Below are positions 28,319 through 37,105 of a stretch of 64,000 nucleotides of DNA, piece after piece. Origin of the DNA: Amycolatopsis iheyensis. GTDB taxonomy: Bacteria > Actinomycetota > Actinomycetes > Mycobacteriales > Pseudonocardiaceae. A program made the translations under genes and the position numbers. The notes under the pieces are model-generated. The model saw only the letters and a program-made list of their open reading frames with translations. It ran no database searches and was not told the origin of the DNA. The DNA is taken from contig NZ_JAMXQV010000043.1 in NCBI RefSeq assembly GCF_024703995.1, forward strand, positions 1 through 64,000, read 5' to 3'. Within the stretch, counting starts at the first letter, position 1; every line of letters begins with the position of its first letter.

Positions 28319-29287
28319 TCAGTCCGCCAGAGGAGCGAGAGGCCTCGGCGTCCGCCCGGTGGTGTCGTCACCAAGCCCATCCGCCTGGTCACCCGGCTCC
28401 GCCGTGACCCCTCGCTCCGGCTTCGGGAGGCGGGTCAGCGCGACCCCGCCCAGCACCACGAGCATCCCCGCGATCACCCGCAGGTTCAGCTGCTCACCCA
28501 GGAACACCGCGCCCAGCAGCACCGAAACCACCGGCAGCAGGTACCCGACGACCGAAGCCGCCACCGCGCCTTCGCTCGCCAGGAGCTGGTAGTTCAGCGC
28601 GAACGCGATGCCCGTCGAGCCGATGCCGAGCACCAGCACCGCGAGCAGCGGCACCGGGGACACGTGCACCGGCGCGAACCCGCCCGCCGGCAGCGCGAGC
28701 ACCAGCATCCCGCTCGCCAGCAGCATCTGGCCGGCCGAGATCGAGTACGGCGAAAGCTCGGTGGACGACAGGTACTTGCCCTCGTAGACGAACGCGAAGC
28801 CGTAGCTCGCCGCCGCCGCGAGGCAGGCCAGGGCACCCCAGCTCAGCAGGCCCGACGCCTGCCAGGGCGCGAAGATCAGCAGGATCCCGGCGAGCCCGAT
28901 CACCAGGCCCGCGAGCCGGGCGCCGGCCATCCGCGACGACGTCCCCATCAGCGGCGCCGCCAGCAGCACCCACAGCGGCGTCGTCGAGTTCAGCACCCCC
29001 GTGATGCCCGAGTCGACCGTCGTCTCGCCGATCGCGAACAGCAGGAACGGCAGCGCGTTGTGGAAGAACGCCGCGACCGCCAGGTGTCCCCACATCCGCC
29101 GGCCGCGTGGCAGGCGCGCCCCCTGCAGCCGGCACAGCACCAGCAGCATCGCCGCGCCGAGGACCAGCCGCGCCAGGACCAGCTGCACCGGCGAGAACAT
29201 GTCCAGCCCGAGCTTGATCCAGAAGAAGCTCGATCCCCACATCAACGCCAGCGCGCCGATCCGCAGCAGGGTCTTCGTCTCGCCCAC
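28319..29287 (-). CDS. EamA/DMT-family transporter
   Basis: The 322-residue integral membrane protein has about ten helices forming two EamA repeats (first from LALMWGSSFFWIKLGL; second from LACLAAAASYGFAFVYEGKYL). Drug/metabolite transporters of this family export amino acids or other small molecules; the substrate is unknown. GTG 29287 is chosen for the AAGGAGG 5 nt upstream. The ribosome-binding site itself overlaps an earlier ATG that would add 12 residues. It is divergent from a LysR regulator. Confidence 0.87.
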   Translation of the reverse strand: MGETKTLLRIGALALMWGSSFFWIKLGLDMFSPVQLVLARLVLGAAMLLVLCRLQGARLPRGRRMWGHLAVAAFFHNALPFLLFAIGETTVDSGITGVLNSTTPLWVLLAAPLMGTSSRMAGARLAGLVIGLAGILLIFAPWQASGLLSWGALACLAAAASYGFAFVYEGKYLSSTELSPYSISAGQMLLASGMLVLALPAGGFAPVHVSPVPLLAVLVLGIGSTGIAFALNYQLLASEGAVAASVVGYLLPVVSVLLGAVFLGEQLNLRVIAGMLVVLGGVALTRLPKPERGVTAEPGDQADGLGDDTTGRTPRPLAPLAD

Positions 29288-29385
29288 CAGTCCTCCTTCG
29301 ATCATCGCCAGCTTCGCGCCGCCGAGACGTAAGGACAAGCGAAAATAACTGCAGGAACGCTTAAGCTCAGCTGTACGATCGGGGC

Positions 29386-30288
29386 ATGCTCGACGTCCGC
29401 CGCATGCAGGTCCTGCGCGCCGTGATCACCAGCGGGTCGATCACCGCCGCGGCCCGCAACCTCGGCTACACGCCGTCCGCGATCAGCCAGCAGCTCTCGG
29501 CCCTGGAACGCGAAGCCGGCACCGAGCTGCTCGAACGCGTCGGCCGTGGGGTCCGGCCCACCGCGGCGGGCTCACTGCTGTCCGAGCACGCCGAGACGCT
29601 GAGCACCGAGCTCGCGAAGGCCGAAGCGGCGCTCACCGAGCTGAAGGCGGGCCGCATCGGCCGCGTCGCCATCCGCTACTTCGCGACGGCCGGCGCGTCC
29701 CTCGTCCCGCCCGCCATCGCCGCGGTCCGCCGCGAGCACCCCGGCGTCCGCCTCGACCTCAAGCTCGTCGAGCCGCAGGACCCGATGGCCGACGTCGAGG
29801 CGGGCGAAGCCGACGTCGCGATCACCGTCTTCCCGCGCCGGACCCCGCCCGCCAAGGGCGTCGAGCTGGTGCACCTGCTCGACGACCCGTACCGCGCGGT
29901 CCTGCCGAAGACGCACCCGCTGGCCCGCAAGCGCGTGCTGGACCTGACGGAGTTCGCCGAAGAGCCGTGGGTCGGCGTCGACGGCCTGCCCGGCGTCTGC
30001 CGCGAAATCCTCGACAGCGCCTGCGCGTCCGCCGGGTTCGCGCCGAACGTCGTCGTCGAGTCCGAGGACTACCAGACGGCGCAGGGGTTCGTCGCGGCCG
30101 GCATCGGCGTCGGGCTGATCCCCGAGCTCGGGCTCGGCGCGCAGCACCCCGGCGTGGTCGTCCGCAAGATCCGCAACCCGGAGCCCGCCCGCGCGATCCA
30201 CGCCGCGGTCGCGTCGCGGGCGTGGGGCCACCCGGCCGTCCGCACGCTGCTCGAAGCCATGCGCGCGGCGACCGCCAAGGTGGCTTAG
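29386..30288 (+). CDS. LysR-family transcriptional regulator
   Basis: The 300-residue regulator has an N-terminal winged helix (ITAAARNLGYTPSAISQQLSALERE at about 18-42, typical LysR recognition helix; written here as two overlapping motifs, ITAAARNLGYTPSAISQQ and SQQLSALERE). The periplasmic-binding-like effector domain spans about 90-295. Divergent placement 98 bp from the EamA transporter gene suggests that it controls that exporter in response to its substrate. The short intergenic region should contain a T-N11-A operator. The 3' end overlaps the pseudokinase gene by 4 bp in convergent orientation. Confidence 0.88.
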   Translation: MLDVRRMQVLRAVITSGSITAAARNLGYTPSAISQQLSALEREAGTELLERVGRGVRPTAAGSLLSEHAETLSTELAKAEAALTELKAGRIGRVAIRYFATAGASLVPPAIAAVRREHPGVRLDLKLVEPQDPMADVEAGEADVAITVFPRRTPPAKGVELVHLLDDPYRAVLPKTHPLARKRVLDLTEFAEEPWVGVDGLPGVCREILDSACASAGFAPNVVVESEDYQTAQGFVAAGIGVGLIPELGLGAQHPGVVVRKIRNPEPARAIHAAVASRAWGHPAVRTLLEAMRAATAKVA

Positions 30289-31424
30289 ACGAAGAACAGC
30301 TCCGAGACGAGGATCCCGACCAGCACGGCCGCCAGGATCGCGGCCACGGTGATCAGCGTCTTCTTCGACACCGGCAGGTTCCACGCCTGGGCCTGGGCCT
30401 GGGCCTGCGGTGCCTGCGGCGGCGGTCCCGGCGCGTACTGCGTCGGCGGCGGCACCGGCTGCATGCGCTGCGTCTCTTCCGCCGGCGAGTAGCCGCCGGG
30501 CGCGGCGACCGGGATCTGCTGCTGGAACTGCGGTCCCGACGGCGGCATCGGCGGCGGGGCCGCGGGCGCCAGCCCCGGGTTGAACGGCGGGGTCGGCGGC
30601 GGCGGGAGCCCCGGCGCGGTCGGCGGGATGAACGCCGTCTCGCGGCCTTCGGTGATCGCGTTCAGCGACCGGACGGTGTCGGCCATCGTCGGCCGGGTGG
30701 TCGGGTCGGACCGCAGCATCTTCCGCAGCGCCGCGGTCAGCACCCCCGCGTTCTGCGCGGGCCGTTCCGACGACTGCCCGTCGTCCCCGAAGGGCGGCAC
30801 GCCCTCGACGGAGGTGTACAGCGTCGCGCCGAGGGAGAAGACGTCCGCGGCCGGCGTCGGCGGCAGCCCCCGCGCGACCTCCGGCGCGACGTACGCCGCG
30901 TGCGGCCCGCCGCCGCTGATGCCGATGTCGGTGAGCTTCACGCCGCCGTCGTCGGCCAGCAGCACCGTGCCCGGCTCGAGCGTGCGGTGCACGAACCCGG
31001 CCGCGTGGATCGCGGCGAGCGCGTTGCCGAGCTGGATGCCCAGCTGCGCGGCCTGGTCCGGGGTGAGCCGGCCGTGCTCGGCGAGGAACGTCGCCATGCT
31101 GCGGGACGGGATGTACTCCATCACCAGCCAGACGTCCTGGCCGTCGGGCAGCACGTCGAACACCTTGATCGCGCTGGGGTGCTCGATCCGGGCGGCGTCC
31201 TTGCCCTCCTGCATGGCGCCCGCGCGCGCCTGCTCGGCGCGGTCACCGCCGCCGACCGGGAGGTACATCCGCTTCATCGCGACGGTGCGGAACAGCCGCG
31301 TGTCGAACGCGAGCCACACGATGCCCGCGCGGCCGCGGCCGATCGGCTGGTCCAGCCGGAACCGCCCGCCGACGATGGTGCCTTCGGAACTCAACACAAA
31401 CCTCGGTGCATCAGGTGTTGCCAC
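30285..31424 (-). CDS. Membrane-anchored Ser/Thr pseudokinase
   Basis: The 379-residue protein has a protein-kinase fold (about 15-275), a Pro/Gln-rich linker and a C-terminal tail-anchor helix (about 353-375). The P-loop region (GRGRAGIVW) and Lys51 in VAMKRMY are kept. The catalytic loop is HRTLEPGT instead of HRDxKPxN, losing the catalytic Asp (T148), Lys (E150) and Asn (T153). DFG is DIG with Asp166 kept. Phosphotransfer is therefore unlikely, and a binding or allosteric role is expected. GTG 31424 overlaps the end of the active kinase gene by 14 bp, so they are translationally coupled and may form a complex. Confidence 0.88.
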   Translation of the reverse strand: MATPDAPRFVLSSEGTIVGGRFRLDQPIGRGRAGIVWLAFDTRLFRTVAMKRMYLPVGGGDRAEQARAGAMQEGKDAARIEHPSAIKVFDVLPDGQDVWLVMEYIPSRSMATFLAEHGRLTPDQAAQLGIQLGNALAAIHAAGFVHRTLEPGTVLLADDGGVKLTDIGISGGGPHAAYVAPEVARGLPPTPAADVFSLGATLYTSVEGVPPFGDDGQSSERPAQNAGVLTAALRKMLRSDPTTRPTMADTVRSLNAITEGRETAFIPPTAPGLPPPPTPPFNPGLAPAAPPPMPPSGPQFQQQIPVAAPGGYSPAEETQRMQPVPPPTQYAPGPPPQAPQAQAQAQAWNLPVSKKTLITVAAILAAVLVGILVSELFFV

Positions 31425-33030
31425 CGGTCGCCGTGGGCGAGGTCGGCGGCGTCGGAGTTTCGGAATCGGTCGGAGGCGCGGAGGATGACGTAGTCGGTTT
31501 TGTGCTCGGCTTGGTCGGCGTCGTCTCCGGCTGTGTCTGCCGCGGCGTTGTGCGCTTCGACGACGAGGTCGTCTCCTCCACCGGCGGCGGGACATCCGCC
31601 GTGGTGGTGGGCTCCTCCGTCGTCGAGGGCTGCGACTCCGACGTCGCCACCGGCGTCGGCTTGCTGCTCGACACCGGCGCCGCGGGCGCCTCCGGGTTGT
31701 TCGGGCTCAGCAGCCAGACGGCCAGCGCGACCAGGCCCACGACCACGACGCCGCCGATGATCGCCGGGCGCTTCCAGGCGCCGGGCTTCTCGTCGTCGTC
31801 ATCGACCGGGCCGGTCGCGCGCCGCGGCGGCGGGGGCGGCGGCTCGTCGTCGTAGTCGTCGTACGGCTCGTCCGCGTACGGGCCCTGCTCGTGCGGCGGC
31901 ACCGGGACGGCCCGCGTCGCGGCCAGGCCGGGCGGCACGCCGCCGGCGTACTGGTTGTCCTCGGGGTAGTGGTCGTACCCGTCGTAGTCGTCCTCCGGGT
32001 AGCCGGTGCCCTCCGGGTAATCGTCCTCGTCGTAGTACGGCACGGCCTGCGTGGGCGCCTGGCCGCCGTCGAGGAGGCTGCCCGAGTGCCCCGCCGGGAT
32101 CTCGTCGAACATCTGCGTCGCGTTCGGGTCGGCCATCGCGGCCGCGCCGAGGACGCCGGCGGACGGCGCCATCATGGTCTCGTCGGCCGGGGCGCCCAGC
32201 GGCGTCTCACCGCGGGCGACGGCCGCGAGCAGCTCCTCGCACTCTTCGGCGGTCGGCCGGTGCTGGACGTCCGGGTGCAGCAGCACGGCCAGCACGCTGG
32301 CCAGCGGCCCGGACTGGCGCGGCGGGATGATCTGCCCGGCCGCGACCGCGTGCAGCAGGCTCAGCGTGTTCTCCGACAGCCCGAACGGCGGCTGGCCCTC
32401 GCAGGCCGCGTACAGCGTCGAGCCGAGGGAGAAGACGTCGGACTCCGGGCCCGGGTCACCACCGATGGCGACCTCGGGGGCCAGGTAGGCGGGGGTGCCG
32501 GCGATCATCCCGGTCTTGGTGACCGTGACGTCGTCCTTGGCGCGTGAGATGCCGAAGTCGGTGATCTTCACGGTGCCGTTGCCGGCCAGCAGGATGTTGC
32601 CCGGCTTGATGTCGCGGTGCACGATGCCGACCGCGTGCGCCTCGCGCAGCGCCGCGGCGACCTGGGCGCCGATGCGCGCCACCTCGGTCGGCGGCAGCGT
32701 GCGGCGTTCCTGCAGCACGGCGGCCAGGCTGGTGGAGTTCAGGTACTCCATGATCAGGCACGGCTGGCCGTTGTCGTCGGTGACGACGTCGAAGACGGAG
32801 ATCGCGTTCGGGTGGTGCAGCCGCGCCGCGATCCGCCCCTCGCGCATCGTCCGCTGCCGGGCGTCCTCGGCGTCGTGCTCGTCCAGGTGCGGCTGGAGCA
32901 GGAGTTGCTTGATCGCCACCGTGCGGCCCAGGACCTCGTCGTGCGCCTGCCAGACGGCCCCCATCGCGCCCGTGCCGATCCGGCCGTCGATGCGATATCG
33001 ACCGGCGACCAGACGACCCTCGTCGCTCAC
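31411..33030 (-). CDS. Membrane Ser/Thr protein kinase (PknB-like)
   Basis: The 539-residue Hanks-type kinase has a complete active site: GTGAMGAVW loop, Lys41 in VAIKQLL, catalytic H138-R139-D140 with K142 and N145, DFG (158-160), and a Thr-rich activation loop (VTVTKTGMIAGTPAYLAPE). An acidic Tyr/Asp-rich juxtamembrane linker (about 320-415) precedes one helix (about 421-441), then a Ser/Thr/Pro-rich extracytoplasmic tail without PASTA domains. The lack of a sensor fold makes the signal unclear. GTG 33030 has GGGAGG just upstream. The next gene on the same transcript is a pseudokinase. Confidence 0.93.
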   Translation of the reverse strand: MSDEGRLVAGRYRIDGRIGTGAMGAVWQAHDEVLGRTVAIKQLLLQPHLDEHDAEDARQRTMREGRIAARLHHPNAISVFDVVTDDNGQPCLIMEYLNSTSLAAVLQERRTLPPTEVARIGAQVAAALREAHAVGIVHRDIKPGNILLAGNGTVKITDFGISRAKDDVTVTKTGMIAGTPAYLAPEVAIGGDPGPESDVFSLGSTLYAACEGQPPFGLSENTLSLLHAVAAGQIIPPRQSGPLASVLAVLLHPDVQHRPTAEECEELLAAVARGETPLGAPADETMMAPSAGVLGAAAMADPNATQMFDEIPAGHSGSLLDGGQAPTQAVPYYDEDDYPEGTGYPEDDYDGYDHYPEDNQYAGGVPPGLAATRAVPVPPHEQGPYADEPYDDYDDEPPPPPPRRATGPVDDDDEKPGAWKRPAIIGGVVVVGLVALAVWLLSPNNPEAPAAPVSSSKPTPVATSESQPSTTEEPTTTADVPPPVEETTSSSKRTTPRQTQPETTPTKPSTKPTTSSSAPPTDSETPTPPTSPTATGGNT

Positions 33031-33245
33031 GCGACCTCCCTTTGGGCTCCGACTTCACCAGGGCGTGAGGATCGGTGCCTGGTGCCGCGGCCGCGAACAC
33101 GCCGCTTCGCTGGAGCGTATGCACATGTCGTGGGCTGTGTGCCGGCTTCACTGAGACCGGCCCGTGACAAGGCTAGGCGCTCACTCTGCGCACACGAATC
33201 CGGTACAGGCACTTGAACCACGGGTGAAGGAGTGATCGCCCAGGG

Positions 33246-34124
33246 CTACATGTATTGGGCCGAGACGAGCTCGGCTTCGGTGATCAGCCCACCCGTGTCG
33301 GCGACCCGGAACAGCTGCGTGACGCGCACGAGCCCGCCGTCCGGCCGCCGCAGTGTCGCGACCGCCAGGATCGAGCCGTCCGGGTTGATCTGCGTGTCGC
33401 CCTCCTGGACGTCGATGGCGTCCATCGAGCTCCAGGTGCGGACCAGCTCGCCGGCGGCGCCGTCGGCCAGCGTCGGGCTCAGCTGCGCCAGCGCGCCGGC
33501 CGGGTTCTGCGCGATCGCGGCGTAGAACTGCTTGACGGCGTCGATCTTCCGGCTCGCGCTGCGCTGGTCGGCCGCCTTGTCGGGCACCGCGTCGGCCTTG
33601 GCCGTCTCGGCCTGCGGCTGCGGGCTGCCCCCGGTGGACTCGGCGGCCGAGGGGCCGCCGCCGGAGTGCGTGCTCGACGTGGCCGGCCCGTGCTGCTCCG
33701 GCGTGCCGCCGCCGGCCTGGTGCTGCGGGACGGCGAGGCCGCCGAGCTCCGCGGCGCCGGTGAAGCCGGCGGGCGTGGACTGGCCGTCGGCGGAGACGGC
33801 GCGGTGCGCGCTGGTCAGCATCGGCGCGGCGACCACCGCCCCGGCGACGAGGGCGCCGGCGGCGACGAGCCCGGCCAGCTTGGCGCGGCGGGCGAACCGG
33901 CTTTCGGGATCTCCGGCGGCCTCGGCCTGCGCCTGCTCCCGCTGCTCCGGCTCACGCTGGCCGGCCTCGGGCCGCTGCGGCACGAACCGCTGCGGGTCGC
34001 GGAAGACCTGCTCGAGATAGTCGCGGTCGGCGTCGCCGACGCCGTCGAGAATCTCGGCCGGGATCACGTCCTCGACGCGGACGGCGTGGGGTGTCTCCCG
34101 CCGTGTGCGCTGCCGATCAAGCAC
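33246..34124 (-). CDS. Single-pass membrane protein with C-terminal NTF2-like domain
   Basis: The 292-residue protein has an acidic cytoplasmic N-terminal part (VEDVIPAEILDGVGDADRD, then a Gln/Glu-rich coil), one helix (about 84-103, after FARRAKL), and a Gly/Pro/Ser linker. An extracytoplasmic domain at about 200-292 (KIDAVKQFYAAIAQNPAGAL through VRVTQLFRVADTGGL) looks like a small NTF2/SnoaL-type fold. Function is unknown. GTG 34124 has GAGGA 6 nt upstream. It lies directly upstream of the active kinase in the same direction, and Ser/Thr sites in its linker make it a candidate partner (inference). Confidence 0.7.
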   Translation of the reverse strand: MLDRQRTRRETPHAVRVEDVIPAEILDGVGDADRDYLEQVFRDPQRFVPQRPEAGQREPEQREQAQAEAAGDPESRFARRAKLAGLVAAGALVAGAVVAAPMLTSAHRAVSADGQSTPAGFTGAAELGGLAVPQHQAGGGTPEQHGPATSSTHSGGGPSAAESTGGSPQPQAETAKADAVPDKAADQRSASRKIDAVKQFYAAIAQNPAGALAQLSPTLADGAAGELVRTWSSMDAIDVQEGDTQINPDGSILAVATLRRPDGGLVRVTQLFRVADTGGLITEAELVSAQYM

Positions 34125-34384
34125 GAAAGTCCTCGCTCTGGGGTTCCGGGGACGGTCGCTCGGCCGTTCGGCCGGGTTTCCGTTGGTCCGGATGGCCGAC
34201 TCGTGGCCGGTTCCGGATCCGCTGTCGTCAGGTAACCCTGTGCCGACGGCGATCACCAGGCTCTGTCGCCGGAATGCCGTCGCCATACGACGAGCGGCAG
34301 CTTATGTCACCCACCCGGACCAGGGGTAACCGCTTGGCGCACCGCACGTGCATCGGAACGGGCGAACCGCACGTGCGAATGCGG

Positions 34385-35932
34385 TTACTGACCGTCAGCC
34401 GCGATCTTGTCGCCGTCCCCGAACGTCAGCGTGCGTTCCTCGATCGTCTTGGAGCCGTCGGTGTGGGTCACCTCGACGGTGTTGACCGTGACGCCGCGCT
34501 GCTGGTCGATGCTGACCTTGCGGACCTCGAAGTAGGCGATGCCGGCGTAGCGCTCGGCGAGCGCGTGCGGCCCCTGGTCGTGCAGGTCGCCGGTGGTCAC
34601 CGAGGACGCCGCGGCGGGGTCGGTCGTCACCGTGTTGAAGAACTTCTCGGAGTTGTCGCCCATGGTCTGGGCGTCCGGCGGGAAGGAGTACCACCACGGC
34701 GGCTTGACCGGGTTTTCGCGCTCGGCGGGTGTCACCGGCGGCTTCTGCGGCACGCCACTGGCCGTGTCCGTGCCCGACGTCGAGGAAGGCCGGCCGGTGC
34801 TGTCGTCCCCGGGCACCGTGGTGGTCCCGTCGACCGGGCCGGCACCGCCGCCACTGGTGGTCCCGGCGGCGTTCTCCGGCCGCGTGGCCGAGCTCTCCGG
34901 GCCGACGGCGGACCCGCCGTGCCCACTGGGCGGCAGCCGGTCCCCGGTCGGGTCGACGACGGTCGGCGCGCCCTGGTAACCCGGCCAGGCGCCCTGCACG
35001 GCCTGGTCCGCGGGCGGTTTCCCGACGAGGTAGGACCCGGCGAACAGCATCCCGACGACCACGGCGCCGGACGCGCCGGTGGCGAACCAGGCGGCCTTGC
35101 GCCAGGTCTTGGGCGGGGTCACGGAGGCGGGCACGGACCCGATGGTGAAGCCCCCGAGCCCGTCGATCGGCGGCGCGGCGTAGATCCGCACGTCATCGTC
35201 GTCCGGTTCGGCCGGCCCACCCGCCCGCGGCGCGTCGAGCGAGACCCGGGTGCGCCGCGCGGCCTGGTCGGCGCGGGACTCGGTGACCGCCTCGACGTCG
35301 TCGTAGCGGCCGTCTTCGCAGGTGTCGGCGTCGTCTTCGAAGCCGAGGGGAAGGCTGCCGTGCGCGGCGGGGAAGAGCGGCCGCCCGTCACGGGGCTGGG
35401 GCAGCGACGGCTGGGGCAGTGGCAGCGACCCGGACATCGGCGGGTCGACCGGCAGGGGGTGGCCTGCGCCGGTTGCGGTGGGGTGGCCGAATGGGCCGGT
35501 TGTGTCGGTGGGGTGGCCTGCGCCGGTTGCGGTGGGGCGGCCGAGCGGGCCGGTTGTGTCGGTGGGGTGGCCTGCACCGGTTGCGGCGGGGTGGCCGAGC
35601 GGGCCGGTTGTGTCGGTGGGGTGGCCTGCACCGGTTGCAGCGGGCCGACCGAACAAGCCGGCTGCGTCGGCGAGAGAGCCGTCGGCGTGACCCGCCCAGG
35701 CCGCGTCGGCGAACGAGCCGGCGAGCGACCCGCGCACGAACCCGGCGGCCTCGGCCGGCTGGGGAAGGCGAGCCATCGGCGCGGTGTGCCGCTCCGGCGG
35801 AGCGCCCGCGTTGTGCCGGACCGGCCGGTGCTCGGGCAGGGGCGGCGTCCAGCTGTCCGCGCCCCCGCGGCGGTGCCGTCCGGGGTGCGCGGGCGCGGTG
35901 GCGCGTCCGGGGAACTCCGTGCCGTAGCTCAT
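34385..35932 (-). CDS. Repeat-containing single-pass membrane protein with NTF2-like C-terminus
   Basis: The 515-residue protein is organised like the preceding gene product. It has a long Pro/Gly/Thr-rich cytoplasmic part including 54-bp repeats (about residues 90-155), an acidic segment (DDDDVRIYAAPP), one helix (about 290-310) and a Pro/Thr linker. A C-terminal domain at about 415-515 (EKFFNTVTTDPAAAS, HALAERYAGIAYFEVRKV, TIEERTLTFGDGD) follows. Shared architecture with the 33246-34124 product suggests related roles in the envelope near the kinase locus. No enzyme motif is seen. ATG 35932 is the only good start. Confidence 0.7.
   Translation of the reverse strand: MSYGTEFPGRATAPAHPGRHRRGGADSWTPPLPEHRPVRHNAGAPPERHTAPMARLPQPAEAAGFVRGSLAGSFADAAWAGHADGSLADAAGLFGRPAATGAGHPTDTTGPLGHPAATGAGHPTDTTGPLGRPTATGAGHPTDTTGPFGHPTATGAGHPLPVDPPMSGSLPLPQPSLPQPRDGRPLFPAAHGSLPLGFEDDADTCEDGRYDDVEAVTESRADQAARRTRVSLDAPRAGGPAEPDDDDVRIYAAPPIDGLGGFTIGSVPASVTPPKTWRKAAWFATGASGAVVVGMLFAGSYLVGKPPADQAVQGAWPGYQGAPTVVDPTGDRLPPSGHGGSAVGPESSATRPENAAGTTSGGGAGPVDGTTTVPGDDSTGRPSSTSGTDTASGVPQKPPVTPAERENPVKPPWWYSFPPDAQTMGDNSEKFFNTVTTDPAAASSVTTGDLHDQGPHALAERYAGIAYFEVRKVSIDQQRGVTVNTVEVTHTDGSKTIEERTLTFGDGDKIAADGQ
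35464..35672 (-). repeat. 54-bp tandem repeat, three full copies plus a partial
   Basis: Units 35464-35517, 35518-35571 and 35572-35625 are nearly identical, and 35626-35672 is a diverged partial. On the coding strand each encodes 18 residues (ATGAGHPTDTTGPLGRPT). The frame is maintained. The units are contiguous without spacers. Confidence 0.9.
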
Positions 35933-36270
35933 GTGGGATCGACCACCAGGCCGTCCGGTCCTGACGCCGAGGAGTGCGTGATCGACCCGATCGGAGCACC
36001 GTCCTCACGCGCGAAATCCTGTTCCGAATCCTGCGCAGATGCACGCGCATGCGAGACCGGACGCGCAGGGCCACTGCCCCCGCGCGTCCCGCGGGCTCCG
36101 CCCGGCCCAGACGCAAGGGTCCTCACGGCGTCAACCCTAGGAGCATCCGGCGTAGAAAGTCGCCCCCAAACCTGCAAGTTGCAGAGGTTTCACTCGGTCG
36201 GGCGCGACCGAAAGGGGGACAGTGACGCTGCGAAGTTTCACGCAGCGCCATCGGCCCAGCTCAGCGGGGT
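35933..36270. other. Intergenic region with a 13-bp palindrome
   Basis: No gene is evident in these 338 bases. Two symmetric elements are seen: CTGCAAGTTGCAG (36172-36184), a perfect interrupted palindrome of operator type, and TCGGTCG-GGCG-CGACCGA shortly after it. They lie upstream of the repeat-containing membrane protein gene and could be its operator or a terminator for the small gene at 36271. Neither role is certain. Confidence 0.45.
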
Positions 36271-36585
36271 TCAGCCGCCGGTGCGGTAGCGGTCACGCGT
36301 CGACTGCAAGGCCTTCGTGGCCACCGCACCGCTACCCGCAGCGAGGATCATGGCCACGATGTCGAGCCCGGTTCCCCCGGACGTGAGCAACCAGGCGAAC
36401 AACGACGCCGCGGTGGTCCCGCCGGCCACCGCCCACCGGCTGCGGACGTACTGCGCGACCGGCGCGCCGCCGGCCCGCTTACCCGCCGCGTTGTTCAGCA
36501 TCGCCAGATACCCCACATGGCCCAGCGCGGCCAGCACGCTGACGAGCGCGACGATGACGGCGATGAGGTTCACGAGCCACTCCAT
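36271..36585 (-). CDS. Small integral membrane protein
   Basis: The 104-residue product has helices at about 4-26, 50-66 and 72-92. The pattern MEWLVNLIAVIVALVSVLAA followed by GYLAMLNNAAGKRAG resembles small actinobacterial membrane proteins of no known function. The ribosome-binding site is weak (GGGG). The adjacent chorismate mutase gene is upstream on the same strand, 64 bp away. Confidence 0.6.
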   Translation of the reverse strand: MEWLVNLIAVIVALVSVLAALGHVGYLAMLNNAAGKRAGGAPVAQYVRSRWAVAGGTTAASLFAWLLTSGGTGLDIVAMILAAGSGAVATKALQSTRDRYRTGG

Positions 36586-36649
36586 GACCCCAGTCTGCCT
36601 GCAGCCGGGCCACCGGTGCCTCAGGGAAGACCCGGAATTCGGACAACCG

Positions 36650-36946
36650 TTACCGGCCGAGCCGGCCCCGGCCGAGGTTCAGCAGCGCCATCGCCAGCTG
36701 CCGGCCGTCCGGGCCGAGCTCGCGGTAGCGCGCGAGGACGTCCATCTCGCGGTTGTAGACGATCCGGGTGCCCCCGGCGGCCATCCGCGCGGCCCCGATG
36801 GTCTTGGACACCTCGACCCGGCGTTTCACGAGCCGGAGGATCTCCTTGTCCAGCCAGTCGATCTCCTGCCGGAGCGACGCGATGTCGTCTCCGGCAGGGG
36901 TGTGCTCGGCGGGCTGGCCGTCGGCGTTCGTCGCTTGTGCGTTCAT
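36650..36946 (-). CDS. Chorismate mutase, AroQ-delta (Rv0948c-like)
   Basis: This 98-residue all-helical chorismate mutase converts chorismate to prephenate for Phe/Tyr synthesis. It shows IASLRQEIDWLDKEILRLVKRR, whose Arg residues contribute to the active site (quoted as IASLRQEIDWLDKEIL and LVKRRVEVSKTIG), and the C-terminal LGRGRLGR. In M. tuberculosis the short enzyme is weakly active alone and is activated by DAHP synthase through the C-terminal RLG segment. The same tail is kept here, so the interaction is expected. ATG 36946 follows GGGAGAGG. Confidence 0.9.
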   Translation of the reverse strand: MNAQATNADGQPAEHTPAGDDIASLRQEIDWLDKEILRLVKRRVEVSKTIGAARMAAGGTRIVYNREMDVLARYRELGPDGRQLAMALLNLGRGRLGR

Positions 36947-37105
36947 CGGGACCTCTCCCTCGATGCCCGGACCTGGCCCCTGGGACGGCGACAGCCCCGG
37001 GTCCGTGGACTCCGGGGCTGGCTGTGATGGCGGTTCGGGCACTACGCGATCACGGGAGCCGGAGTCCGGGTCCCGTAGAAAAATCGCTCCGCGTGCCGCA
37101 TGCCT

